Shown: piece by piece, positions 45,001 to 56,786 of the stretch
Layout: the number at the start of each line of letters is the position of its first letter
Position numbering within the stretch: position 1 is the first letter of the stretch
Assembly: GCA_026119855.1 (NCBI GenBank)
Contig: JAOWBW010000322.1
Coordinates: 806,001 to 870,000, forward strand
Reading direction: 5' to 3'
DNA: 64,000 bases
From: Campanula takesimana
Lineage: Eukaryota > Streptophyta > Magnoliopsida > Asterales > Campanulaceae
Notes under the pieces: model-generated
Seen by the model: only the letters and a program-made list of their open reading frames with translations
The model's database searches: none
What the model was told of the DNA's origin: nothing
Program-made: the position numbers and the translations under genes

Positions 45001-48000
45001 TAATTAAAGGGTTTCTAGGGAAGTTCCATGAATGATAGTATCTGATGTGTGGCTTTACTTTTGAGCTCAGATAATGAACAATTTGTTTTTGGTTTTTATG
45101 ATTTAGGCAATGGTGAAGGACCAATTTGCAAATTATGTTGTACAGAAGATTCTACAAACATGTTCTCCTGAACAGCGGGAGATGTTACTCGGTCGTGTAA
45201 GAATTCATCTCATTTCATTGAAGAAATATACTTATGGAAAACACATTGTTGCTCGATTTGAGCAACTATATGGAGAAGGTGCGTATATTTTTCTTCCTTG
45301 CATTACCTTCACTAGAAAGACATATTTATTTATGTGATTTTCTTATATTGTATTCACTTCCCATTTGAATACCTGATTTGGACTTGCTTTCTGGTTTTTA
45401 TGGATAAATCCTTATCATTATTAGCCAGAGTCTCAACATATGTTGGACTCTGTTAAACACACCACAAAAAATGTGGCGTTTTTGTGCTCTTATCTACTCC
45501 CTTCGTCCCACAAATGTAGTCTCGTTTTGTTTTATGGTTAACTTAAGTTAACCTTGACAAAAAAAAGAGAAATTAATATTCCTAATGAAACTCGAAAAAT
45601 AGTTGTTGATAGTATCACTAATGGTGCATCGATAACAATTTTCAGAATTTCATTAAGACATGCTCCCTCCGTTCCATAATAAGGGTTACTAAAATTGAAT
45701 GTGCTGGAATTAAGGATAGTTAATATAATCCCCGGATAACGCTACTTGAAACCTGCCCATAGTTGTGTTGTGGGTATGAAATTTGAAGTATGAGAGAGAA
45801 TGTGGGGTAGGGAATAGTAAATGGATTATGGTTGTCAGTGAGCAAGTGAGTCCCATTAAATAAAGAATTGTTTTCATTTTGGGTTAGTAACCTTTGTTAG
45901 GGGACGCTCAAAAGGGAAATAAGTAACCTTTATCATGGGATAGAGGGAGTATTACTTTTTCACAAAATCTTGTTCGAAATTCAATCAAGTTGACCACCAA
46001 AAATAAAATACTGTCATTCCCGGACGGAGAGGGAGTATTAGCTAATTTTGTTTTCCTGATCGGAGTCTTGTATGCTTGCTTTTCTGGGTAAATATGACTT
46101 AAACTTGAGAATTCATTTTCAGGCTGGGCAGTGATCACTGACCAGCATATTACTCGGTCTGCCTCATAACAAATAAGTACATTTGACTTTAACATTTTGT
46201 TAGTAAATCAGACCCAAGAGATAAATAATAATGAACACAAATCAACACAGAATATACGTGGTTCACCAATCTCTATTGACTACCTCCACGGGCAAAGGGA
46301 AACATATATTATTATGGCGGAGAAACAATTACATGAGGATAATCACACTAATCTATGTTTGCATGAACTTTGATCACAAAGTTCCTAGCTATGCAAATCC
46401 CTAGATCTAGAATCACTGATCTCTCTCTCCATGTCAATTGAATCAAGCACACAAAAATACTAGTTTATGGCTAGTATTTATAGGCTAGAGACCTAAACCA
46501 GAAGACATAAGGAGTCCTTAATTAAATCCCAAAAATGATTTAATTACTTTCCTTTTTCTTCTCAAATTTGACTTATTCAAAGTCATTTACTCTAACAATC
46601 TCCACCTTGACTTTGAATCTCCCCTAATAATTCAGATGCACGAGCTTCCGACATAGACTCCACCTTGAGCCACATCCCTCGTACCAGATTTTTCAACCTT
46701 TGCCTCAGTCTGTCTTTCGTCAAAGACACTAGATTTGTCCTTCGGACAACCAGATTTTCCATGCGCGCCATGTATCTTCAAGACACTCAGAATTTGCCTC
46801 ACCAGGCAAACAACCTTGTCCTCTGGACAATCAGATTTTCTGCATGCAATGTATCCTACGGACACCCAGAATCACCCCAACGGGCAATTAACAGTCATTC
46901 AGACTTGGCCCATCCAGTCGACATTGGATCTTGCCAACCATGACTGACACAATTGGTATGTGTTGATCTTCTAGCCGTGGCTTGCCCAGTTCACTCCGGC
47001 CTAGAGTAAAACGATGCTCCACCTGCTCGTCAACACCCTCACCAATCTCAGAACCTTGGAGCATAAACAAGGAATCTTTTCTTCCGCCTTCAGAATCACA
47101 TCTGAACCTTTGTAGACATCCAGAACTCCACCTTCACCTTTGAAACTGTATCCCTTCTTGTCCAACCGACTAAGTGATACCAGATTCTTTGCTACTTGTG
47201 GAACGTGTCTCACCTTGTTCAATGTGAGATATTTATCACCAGAAGTTCTCACCCTTACAGAGCCCATGCCAACTACTTCGCAGATAGATCCATTAGCCAT
47301 ATAAATACGGTCTTCATCCTTCTGCTCGTACGTTGTAAACTGCTCCTTGCGCGAACACATACGATAAAAAACTCCCGAATCTAGAACCCCATGCAACTTC
47401 CTTGCACGCTTCTTCTTCGGTCACCAGGGCATAATCACTATCCTCATTCAGATTGTCACTGCTCGCTATTGCTGCAGCCGACTCAGAATTCTTCAGACGC
47501 GGAGTCAGATGTACAACTCTGAAATCTAACCAGATTATTGCCTCGGGCAACACAGATTTTGTATCTACTTCTAGATCACTAGAATAGACTACAACAGATG
47601 TTAGATCTTCAGATTATACCAGGACAGCTAACTTCTGATCACAGAACCCTAGCTTCAAATCTCCGTCTTCAGATGTAGATACTAGACACCGAAACGTTCT
47701 AGATGCGTTCTTGGATCACCACCGAACACCAGACGAACTTTCAGATGCTGATCTACCAGATTTGCTATTTCTAGCACAGATTTCTGCACGGACACTGCAC
47801 GCGGATTGCAGGAAAAAACTGCACGCGATCTGCACCAAAACTGCACGCGACCCGCACCAAGACTGCACGCGAACTGCACGTTTTCTGCATGCAATCTGCA
47901 CTTTTTCTGCCCGCGATCTGCAAGCCCAATGCATAATCTTCCATCAGATAATAAACCTGTTCTTCCGGTCAGACTTGTTGATTTTCTTGTCCATCCCGGA

Positions 48001-49073
48001 ATCCATCTCTTTCTACCGCAGCGGAATGCCCTGATCTTTCTCACCTAACCCGGCTCTGGTGCCAATAAGAGAAATCGCAACAAGAAACTCCAAACGCATA
48101 CAATCGAAGACAAAACACCAGCAGCTTCTGGCCGGATACAATTTCGGATGCTACGGACATCAAAATCCAATCTTCACCGTTCAGATCGAAGATCTATGAG
48201 TCCCGAAGCTACTCACCGAAAATCAGCACGATCCAACGGTGAACGATGCGCTACGCCTTTTTCTTCACCGCTGCGCTGGATAAAAACGGACCAGAAACTG
48301 CTACCTTGTTTTTCTTCGATCTTGGATCTCTTCCGTCAATGCTAATTCTCCTTTTCAACCAAGCTCTGATGCCACTTGTTAGTAAATCAGACCCAAGAGA
48401 TAAATAATAATGAACACAAATCAACACAGAATATACGTGGTTCACCAATCTCTATTGGCTATCTCCACGGGCAAAGGGGAAACAAATATTATTATGGCGG
48501 AGAAACAATTACATGAGGATAATCACACTAATCTATGTTTGCATGAACTTTGATCACAAAGTTCCTAGCTATGCAAATCCCTAGATCTAGAATCACTGAT
48601 CTCTCTCTCCATGTCAATTGAATCAAGCACACAAAAATACTAGTTTTATGGCTAGTATTTATAGGCTAGAGACCTAAACTAGAAGACAGAAGGAGTCCTT
48701 AATTAAATCCCAAAAAGGATTTAATTACTTTCCTTTTTCTTCTCAAATTTGACTTATTCAAAGTCATTTACTCTGACACATTTGTAAAGAATGTACTCTA
48801 TTTGTTTGTACATCACTTGTATCATGGAAATTTGCGCTAAGATTATTTCCTTATTTAGAAACTCTGCATTTATTTTGGAATGGACTAAAAGAAGAGTGTG
48901 TTATTTATTATGGGACGAATGGAGTAAGACTTTTATATCTAATTTTGACTTAACTCTTTAACTTGATTCAAGAACAATTAATCCACTTTTTACGCTTTCC
49001 AATTTCCATATAAATTTTACTATAATAACACACTTGTTATGGACTTGCAGAAATTCAGTCACCAGAACCATAA
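39053..49073 (+). CDS. Pumilio/PUF RNA-binding protein (APUM1/2-like)
   Basis: Nine coding exons join in frame: 39053-39691, 40495-41822, 42143-42284, 42364-42471, 43303-43515, 43631-43741, 44670-44864, 45107-45278 and 49051-49073. The product is 976 aa, the length of Arabidopsis APUM1/2. The first 650 residues form the plant Pumilio N-terminal (NABP-type) region. The PUF domain occupies roughly 630-970, with eight repeats carrying the RNA-reading triplets seen in HGSRFIQ, FGNYVIQ, YGCRVIQ, NGNHVIQ, YGCRVIQ, YGNYVTQ, FASNVIE and FANYVVQ. This is the canonical code for a UGUA-containing 3' UTR element. Known relatives repress or destabilise target mRNAs in the cytoplasm. The last exon encodes just IQSPEP after the split codon. 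Introns hold many MITEs and intron 8 a retroelement, yet all splice sites remain canonical. Confidence 0.95.
39984..40239. mobile_element. hAT-type MITE in Pumilio intron 1
   Basis: It begins CAGTGGCGGAGCCAGA and ends GGATCCACCAAAG, with degenerate inverted ends. It is flanked by a perfect 8-bp duplication GTAGTGAA (39976-39983 and 40240-40247). Confidence 0.8.
41874..42110. mobile_element. Degenerate Stowaway-like MITE, Pumilio intron 2
   Basis: Starts CTCTCTCTGTCACATTAAAT; the right end has GGGACACC and GGAACAGAGG. The interior resembles the outer element at 11420 (GGCACGGGGATTAAG, GTGGGTCC). The right edge lies only 30 bp before exon 3. Confidence 0.6.
42583..43124. mobile_element. Stowaway-like MITE (outer), Pumilio intron 4
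   Basis: The left end ACTCCATCCATATTATTTAAA and the right end TTTGAAATGGGACAGAGGAG surround a second MITE. Confidence 0.65.
42731..43040. mobile_element. Stowaway-like MITE nested in the previous one
   Basis: The ends CTCTCTCCATTCCTTAGTAT and AACAACGGGAG are flanked by TA (42729-42730, 43041-43042), inside the 42583-43124 element. Confidence 0.6.
43844..44093. mobile_element. Stowaway-like MITE, Pumilio intron 6
   Basis: CTGCCTCCGCCCCAAAATAA at the left; GGACCAAGGGAG with TA at the right. The interior has inverted TTGGTCAATTTGATTGAACT / AGTTCAATCAAGTTGACCAA arms. Confidence 0.8.
44405..44581. mobile_element. Stowaway-like MITE, Pumilio intron 6
   Basis: CTCCCTCCGTCATATAATAA and TTATTATGGAACCGAGGGAG are flanked by TA, giving a compact 177-bp copy. 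Confidence 0.85.
45497..46035. mobile_element. Stowaway-like MITE (outer), Pumilio intron 8
   Basis: CTCCCTTCGTCCCACAAATG at the left, GGACGGAGAGGGAG at the right, TA flanks. Split by another MITE at 45663. Confidence 0.75.
45663..45949. mobile_element. Stowaway-like MITE nested in the previous one
   Basis: CTCCCTCCGTTCCATAATAA at the left and CATGGGATAGAGGGAG at the right. The TA is clear only on the right. Confidence 0.75.
46198..46597 (-). repeat. 3' LTR of the intronic copia element
   Basis: Termini TGTTAG...CTAACA. Nearly identical to 48377-48778. Confidence 0.92.
47001..47553 (-). pseudogene. copia gag-end/protease/pre-integrase fragment
   Basis: Minus-strand frames give SESAAAIASSDNLNEDSDY (gag end), then a frameshift, then VLDSGVFYRMCSRKEQF with the DSG protease site. 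YMANGSICEVVGMGSVRVR and VRHVPQVAKNLVSLSRLDKK follow, ending in the start of the pre-integrase region. The conserved His after the DSG is replaced by Arg (FYRM), so the relic is not functional. Confidence 0.8.
47785..47940 (-). repeat. Short tandem repeats in the leader of the intronic copia element
   Basis: CTGCACGCGATCTGCAC and close variants recur about six times with a period of roughly 21-26 bp. They lie between the PBS side and the gag relic. Cys-rich ORFs in this stretch are a by-product of the repeat. Confidence 0.85.
48363..48374 (-). promoter_or_regulatory. Primer-binding site of the intronic copia element
   Basis: The minus strand reads TGGCATCAGAGC two bases after the LTR end CTAACA, differing at one position from the usual initiator-Met site. 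Confidence 0.85.
48377..48778 (-). repeat. 5' LTR of the intronic copia element
   Basis: Begins TGTTAG and ends CTGACA (one change from its partner's CTAACA). Followed by the CATTT duplication. Confidence 0.92.
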
Positions 49074-50020
49074 GGAGCTTGCAGCAGCGCGTATATACAG
49101 TTAGGTCTTCTACTTCTTCCAGTCTAACAGTTGGACTTGTGAAAGTGGTTGCGCTCGCCCGCCCAGCACCCCCATTGGTCAATTGAACATTAAAAATTGG
49201 TAAAGCGGAAGCATGCTTTCCAATCTGCCTTGGTTAGGTTATTGTGGCTCGGGTTGATACTCAAATAATTGTTAAATGGATATGGTTGGTTAGGGTTTGC
49301 AAACAATCTTTGTTTTATGTGATTTGTATAGGATTATGATGATGTTAAATTTGAATAATTTGATGGGAGATGATCGGTTCAGAATAGAGATCCCTCTTCC
49401 TCATTTGATGTTGTCTGTAAATTGTTGTAATGTTGATGTTAAAGTATGTTGTCAATCAAAGTGTGTTAGATGTTAGTAGTGCTGCTTTTCGTGTGTTCTA
49501 TCCGTTCAACCTGACAGACTGCAACACGATAATACTACGATAATGCTGTAGATTGACATTAACATTGGTCAAACTTCATAAGTGTTGACCACAAAATCAA
49601 CTATACTTGTTGATTTTTGTGGATAATAGTGTATGGGTCGGTCCGTTGGTGTTTCAAAATTCTAGTTCCTCTTAACTAATCCAGATCGAGTCAGGTAGGC
49701 TCATGTGCCTTCCTGGGTCTTGAACTCGACCCCTGGTTAAGCTAGGACGATCACGAACCATAATTCTTGAGTGAAAGCAAATACAGATTCATCACACCAT
49801 GTACAGACACGAAAACAAAATTTTATTTAATTTATAAAAGAACATAATAAAGGAGTCAAATTACGATGTTCAAGATTCAAGATAATGTAATACTGCATTG
49901 CAGTCCGATTGCAAGCAAGCAGGCCTCTCCACAACTTTCATTTGATCTGTGTATCAAACTATGACACGAGAACACAAAACAGATAACGTAATAATTCAAC
50001 AAAATCTGTTTTTCTACCTA
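49074..50020. other. Convergent 3' flanks of Pumilio and RID2
   Basis: About 950 bp hold the 3' UTRs of both genes, which face each other. AATAAA-like signals occur near 49850 on the plus strand, and T-rich sequence serves the minus strand. No other gene was seen. Confidence 0.7.
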
Positions 50021-53000
50021 TCAAAAGCGGGCTTTCCTTTTGCGAGCGGTGTATTTGGTGTCTGGGGGGACAGTGTTGCCCTTGCTCCTCATCTTCTCCT
50101 TCTTTCTTATCACCCATTCTCTTCCCTTCCCTTTCTTGTTTGTCTTTTGCTTCTTTCTTGGTCTATGCCTGTCTGAAATACAAACCTACACACAGTAGAC
50201 GCAAAGTCCGCTCAACATATCAATCTTAGCAGAATGCAAGAAACTGTAATAATTCCCTCCAGACTTCTTTTTATTTATTTTTTCCAAAATGAGCAGGATT
50301 ATGTCTTTAAGAATATTCCCCCGCCCAGTCCCCAGAAAACGGTGTTGCGCTTTTCGCAACCCCCCCTAAATTTTAAATATTGCATTTCTAAAAACAGAAA
50401 AAAGGTGCAATTTTATGAAGGTGCTGACAAGCTGCGCTTATGAAGGTGCTGACAAGTTGCGTCCTAAAAAAACATGCATTGTAAAACACGACCATTTTGT
50501 TTATTTTTTATTATTTCTTTTATTTTGAGGTTGGGGGGGGGGGGGGGAGGGAGAATATTGGATAGATGGTGTTGTGACTCTACTGAAAGTTCCTACTCGT
50601 GACGGTAAGAAGATAAACAAAACAGAACTCACTGTTTGGTTTTCCTCATCTCCACTGCTGTCATCATCAGAGCAACTCTCTTCGTCTTCTCCTTTTGCAT
50701 TTGGTGTGGCAGTGCTCAAGGATGGTTGACCACAAGTCAGCACAAGGTACTCTTTCCTCTTCTTAGAACTGTTTTCAAAAAGAAAGTGGTCACTTAACAA
50801 ATCAAAGAACTTCCGTTCAAAAAAAAAATAAAAAATCAAAGATTCTTTAGATGAACCAAGTAACATCCACATAAAAAGAAAAAAAGGACAGGAATATGAT
50901 GATCAGATGGCTGATTATTGGGTATTTTTAACTTCACACTTCCGCAGCCATGGAGAAGATCAAACCCAAAATAGGCATCAAAATAAAGAAAAACATGAAC
51001 GAGCGTGGCGTGTGATGACCTTGCTTTGGATCAAATTGAGTGGTGGAAAAGGATTCATGTATGCCAATTGCCAACCCCTACTCCTTTGGCTTAAGGCTGC
51101 ACAAAGTTGACTTGTACTCGCCAAAACATCTGGTCATGAAACAAAGGAATGGCAATACTTCTCTTCCTTTCTTGCTATTGTGAATGTGTCAAACCCACAT
51201 TCTTTTGCTCAAAGGTGCCTTGTTCTTCAGGTTATAATGACTCAAAGACGAGAATGCATGTTTATAAGAGGTCAACCGCAACATCATAAAAAAGGGTCAA
51301 AACCAATGTGCTCAACTCAGTCTTATCCTAATTACTTGGCCAAGCTATATGAATGAATCTTTTCCCACCATTCACTTTGGTTTTACGCAAGGTCACAATA
51401 ATCCGATACACTTTAATTTTTTAATCATTAACTCAGATGACCATACTAGCTAAGAGATAACAAATCTAGATAAATAAGACCTACTCCCATAAAACAAAAA
51501 CTACTAGCTCTATATCCTATGCTGATAGGAATCTATCAACAGAATATCAACTTAGTAACGAAAGGACTGCAGAGTCATTTATTTCTTTATATTGAAGGAG
51601 TGCATATACAAACATCCAAAACAATACTACTACCTCCGTCCCATAAAGATAGTGCCTCTTTTTTTGGTTGTTTAAATGCATTCTGAGCAATAATTTGATT
51701 ATCCTAATATCTAAAACTTACTATTGATACATCACTATAAATACTATCAACAACAATTTTTAAATTTTCATTACGATAATTCAATTAACCTAAATGATTG
51801 CTCAAAGTTCATACAAAAATCACAATAAAAAAGTGGGACTAATTTAATGGCACAGAGGGGGGGGGGGGGGGGTGTTTCGCATGAAAATGATATCGTGCAA
51901 AGCTTACAGAACATGCACTTAAAGAGATTACATTTCATATACAACATAGATGCGAGAAAGATTCATAACAATGAACAAGATGCATCATCAAAGAACCTCA
52001 AGCGGGTGTCCTAAAATTTATAGTTACTTCTGAACTTAAAATTGCCATTTTCGAACAACCAACATGAAAGACAATCTGTTGTCTCCTTTGCATACCTATG
52101 AGGGAAATCAACTACAACACCTCCGGAAAATCCAGAACGCATGGCAAAACCAAGGATCAACTCCCGCTGGGCATTGTTTTCAGGGTATACTTGAAAAACC
52201 GCTCTTGCTCCCCTGGCCAAACATCTATATAATGTTCCAAAGAAAGCCCTGGAAAAGAGATTGTGCCAAAGATTTGGTATCAGTTTTGACTTATAAAAAA
52301 GGCATTACCATTTATCAGCATAATATAGAAAAATCTTTGGGGATAGATGGAAGGGGATGGGTGAATAGTGAACTTGAACATACTTCAGTCTTAACCGAGG
52401 CTCGTGCGAGGACTTGTCAGCATTGCACAACCACTGCTCAATCAAACAAAAAACTAAGAGTTGAGCACAATATCGGTGTGAAATTCAAAACTAAAAGCTG
52501 TGTATTACATGGAACATATCATCGGAGTATTATAATTTTCACTAATCATATTCACACAAAAAATAATAATAAGATCATGACCAGTGTTCTAAAAATCGGG
52601 CTAGGCGGGGCCTAGGCGCTAGACGGCCCACAGGCGCCGCGATTTTCCATTAGGCGGCCAATCTAGGCGTTAGGCGGTCCTAGGCGGGTCTAGGCGGATC
52701 AGGCGGTTTGGGCGGGTCTAGGCGGCCTAAGTAATATTTTTTTATTTTTTGGTTGCCCTAAAACGACGTCGTTTTACAAATGAGATTTAAAATGGGATGA
52801 GAATCTAAAAGGTGAAAACAAATGATCAAAGATACTTTTAATAATAATTCATTTTTTGTGTTAAAATTAAAATGTTTTATTATTTTTTTAACAAATAACA
52901 AAAATAAGTGGCATTATTTTTTGAATAACTACTTATAGATTTATAGACTTATAAGAAAATATTAAAATGACTAGCGATTGATTTAAGGGTTAATTGCAAT

Positions 53001-56000
53001 TTAGACCCTGAAGTACCATACCACCCTTCCAAGCGAACCCCGATGTGTTATTTTTGTCAAATCGGGTCTTGATGTTTTTAAAACTCACCAGTTAAGGCCT
53101 TTTTGACGGATTTCGTTAGAAAGTTAGTTATGTAGCATGTGCCATGCACGTGACTAACGGAATTGGGTGGCTTTGAATTGCTATTAAGTTTTAAGGGTTA
53201 TAAATGACATAGTCTAAAAATAAGGGGAAGAAACAAAAATATATAAGTTATATCTCCCACTTTTCTCTCTCCCAAAAATCACTATGCCGTCATCTCTCTC
53301 TCTCCCTATCTCTCCCTCCCTCTGTTTATCGCCATCGCCGGCGAACGAATGCCGCCTCACGCCGGCGATTACCTTACCCGCCGTCATCTATCCCTCTCTT
53401 TCTTCCTCTACCACCAACCCACCACCACCACTACCATCAACACCACCACCACAATTCCACCCCAATTACGAGTCCATAATTATCAACACCACTACCAACA
53501 CATAAATCAACTTGAAATATGGATTCGAACCCAAATCAAACACCGAAACTAAGCCCAGGCAACTAAATTTCTGGGAAAAAACAGAGAGCTGACCAAGAAG
53601 GTCACCGGACAATTGCAACGACGAAGGTCGCAATACCTGGGCTTGTGTGAAGCTCAAATTCGATTTCCACATCAAAATCAAGAAACCCAGATTCATTATA
53701 CTCAGATTCATTTTGCTTGAACCCCGAATTCAATTTCTAAACCAAAATCCTCAAATTCATTTTTTGTTTTTTTTGAATCAAGAAATCCCATATCGTTTTT
53801 GAATCAAGAATCCAAGATTCATTTTTTGTTTTTTTGTGGCGTGATTAATTTCCCGTTTAGAGCAGGGGCTTGTTTAGGATATGATCGGAGATGGCTTGCT
53901 GGTGTCCGGAGTTCGATGTTGGCCGTGAGTGGTGCAGATCTGGCGTCATTACAGAGGAGATGAGCTGATACGGGTTGTGGCCAAGAGGTGTGTTGGAAAG
54001 GGGGAATTGAGCTGAGGATTGGGTGATGGTTGACGGAGCTGGTGGTGACTTCAGCCGTCGATTTAGAAGAAGAGGTCCGGTGATAGAGAGAAAAACGGGG
54101 GGAGGATTTGGTTTTTTTTCCGAACTCGGGCACACTCTCACTTTCTGTCATTCAATCTAACACTAGGGAAAATGAGTTTTGTTAAATCAGGTAACTGGTG
54201 TTACATTTTTAATATATCTTATGGGTTTGATTTTGAATTACAGTTGTTCTTGATTTCTTGTTGCTTTGGTGGTGGTTATTGGTGGCGGTTGTGGTATTAG
54301 ACGGTAGTGATGGCAGTGGTGGTGGGTGGTGATGATTTTATGTATTAAATTTGATGGGGTTGGTGGGGTGCAGTGGTGGTGGTGCGGCGTGGTAGCGGCA
54401 GTGATTGGAATGGATACTCTCGGTTCAACGAACCCAAGCACTGGAGAGAAAAAAAAAACAGGGAATTTTCAGTGAATAATTCAATAAGTTTTTGGCAATT
54501 ATGAATAGATAATTATTTATTAAAAAAAAGGTGCATTATATCCAATTAAGATTATTTTTTGGAAATGAACTGATTTTAAATAATAAAAAAAAAATTACTC
54601 CCTCTGTCACTAAATGAGTGTCCAAATTTCATTTTAAGGGACATCTGAAAATCTCAACTCTTTGTACAATTTGGTGGCAAAGATTCATATATTATCTTGT
54701 AATCTTATTTCCAAACATTTAGTTTTGCAAGTATAAAGTGACCGGTGAAAAAAAATTCGAAAAAATATATTAGGTACAAAGTTGTGTTATAAAAAAGACC
54801 ACTCATTTTGGGACAAAGATTTCTTGAAAATGGACACTCATTTAGGGACAGAGGGAGTATTTTTTTGCCATGAAAAGAATAAAATTATACATTTCTTTAT
54901 TGCTTATATATTAATACTTTTTAATCCTTTAAGTTTCAAAATTTTCACTTAACCCCTTAATAGCTAATATCAATTCAAAGTCACCCAATTCCGTTAGTCA
55001 CGTGCATGGCACATGCTACATAACTGACTTTTTAACGAAATCCGTCAAAAAGGCCTTAACTGGCGAGTTTTAAAAACATCAAGACCCGATTTGACAAAAA
55101 TAACACATCGGGGTTCGCTTGGAAGGGTGGTATGGTACTTCAGGGTCTAAATTGCAATTAACCCTTGATTTAAACTAAAGGGTAAATATTAATTTGACTG
55201 AGATTTGGCGTAATTTATATTTTTGAACCGTTATGAAATACTATTAGTTAGTTATGATTCATTTCTTCTTGTTTTAATTAAAATAAGTTATCATCTTAAC
55301 AAATAAAAAAATAAGTGCCACTTTTTGGATAAATATATATATATATATTAATAAAATTATTAAAAATGCGCTAAATTCTAGGCCCCGCCTAGGCCTCTAG
55401 GCGCTAGGCCCACCTCTGCCGCCTAGCGATTTTTAGAACACTGATCATGACTATAATCAAGCTGAGAATGGGACTAACATGAACACACATATTTAGATGA
55501 AACAAAAAGAAGCAAAGAACAAAATTATAAAATGGAAATATCAACACAATGTGTTGGTCCGAGACCATAGCAGATAAACCTCTATAGCAACTCACTACTC
55601 AGTCACCACCAGCAATAACAAACAGCAAATCATTCAAATCAATACTAAGATTTGATTAAAATCATGGGGTTTAACAAATCCTGTATGGTAATCAGGAAGA
55701 CATACTGCATCTGCCTGAGCAGCAAAGATACTCAAAATAACATAACGGAACTGAAATAACGAAACCCCCAACTAAGCCTTATAGATCAGATGCATATATA
55801 AGCAATATGCTCCCCAGTTTAAAATCTCTATCAAACTTATTTAAGTTCCAGAAAATTCATAGGGAACTTCCATGACTCATTATACTTCAATAATGTGATG
55901 TTTCAGTCAAAGACACTACACAATTCAGGCTTTTAGACGTCCATGGTACACAAATTCAAATTTATTGTTTTCGAGGAAAACATGTTCCTGTATTTTTTAT

Positions 56001-56747
56001 TTCAGGAATTTGAAAATCCTCCTACTTCTTGCACACCACACGATTCTCTAATTTTCACATCGATTTGGATATATAAGGACCAATACAAGTCAAATAAGCT
56101 GACCAGATATCAAATAACAATTAGAAAAAGTGTAAAAGTTATTTCTCAAAGAAAGAGAAATGACTCCCTACAGCCAGAATTCCCCATGACTTTTTTTATT
56201 GCATAGAGAAAATGGTATAGATAAATAACATTTCTAACAACAAAGGAAAGCTACAGTGTGCTTCAATAGTCAAAAGGGGAAGAAAGAACCAAACCTGAAC
56301 AGCAGATATGCTAATCGCACCGTCGATAACTCCAGGTCGAATTCCTAAGCCCTACAACATACGCAAAACATAATATGATCACAAAACACACAAATGAAAT
56401 CAATAAGCTTTTGATTGAAATATAAATCAACTGAAATTTCTAGATGGTAAAATTTCGAAGAAACATCAGCAATACTTCAGCTGCATCTACCACACGAACT
56501 TAAGGTGTAAGATTGTCAAGAGAAACAACAAACAATTAGCAATATGATTGGTATAAGAGGAAAGGACAATGAAAAGGTTGGCTACCTGGCCCATGTCACC
56601 GAGTATTAGATCGCCTTCAGCCTCCCTCTCCAGTGCAACATCTGAGTCATGACAATTAGATAACGCATATGTACATGCAAATAGCCAAAATACCAAGGGT
56701 TCTTTCAATAATGATCTAAAAAAGGAATTGGGACCCTTGTGCGTGTG

Positions 56748-56786
<39 letters not shown>

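Larger units (their letters stand above)
46198..48778 (-). mobile_element. Deleted copia element in Pumilio intron 8
   Basis: Two LTRs of about 400 bp (46198-46597, 48377-48778) and a perfect 5-bp duplication CATTT (46193-46197, 48779-48783) bound a 2.58-kb element. Next to the right LTR the minus strand reads TGGCATCAGAGC, an initiator-Met-type PBS with one change; next to the left LTR it reads AAGGTGGAGAT, a purine tract. The element is therefore antisense to Pumilio. Only a gag-end/protease fragment remains inside; RT, RNase H and integrase are absent, so it is non-autonomous. Confidence 0.95.
52582..55443. mobile_element. hAT-type non-autonomous element in RID2 intron 5
   Basis: The terminal repeats CAGTGTTCTAAAAATCGGGC / GCGATTTTTAGAACACTG are flanked by a perfect 8-bp duplication ATCATGAC (52574-52581 and 55444-55451). 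Subterminal regions are packed with CTAGGCG/CGCCTAG motifs in both orientations. Without the inner insertion it is about 0.68 kb. It resembles the 11498 element in design but not in end sequence. Confidence 0.93.

Noticed and set aside
47711..48048. Cys/Arg-rich ORFs on both strands
   Set aside because: They are translations of the CTGCACGCGATCTGCAC-type tandem repeat in the retroelement leader.
52064..52615. 183-codon plus-strand ORF
   Set aside because: It runs antisense through RID2 exons 6 and 7 and their introns, with no domain.
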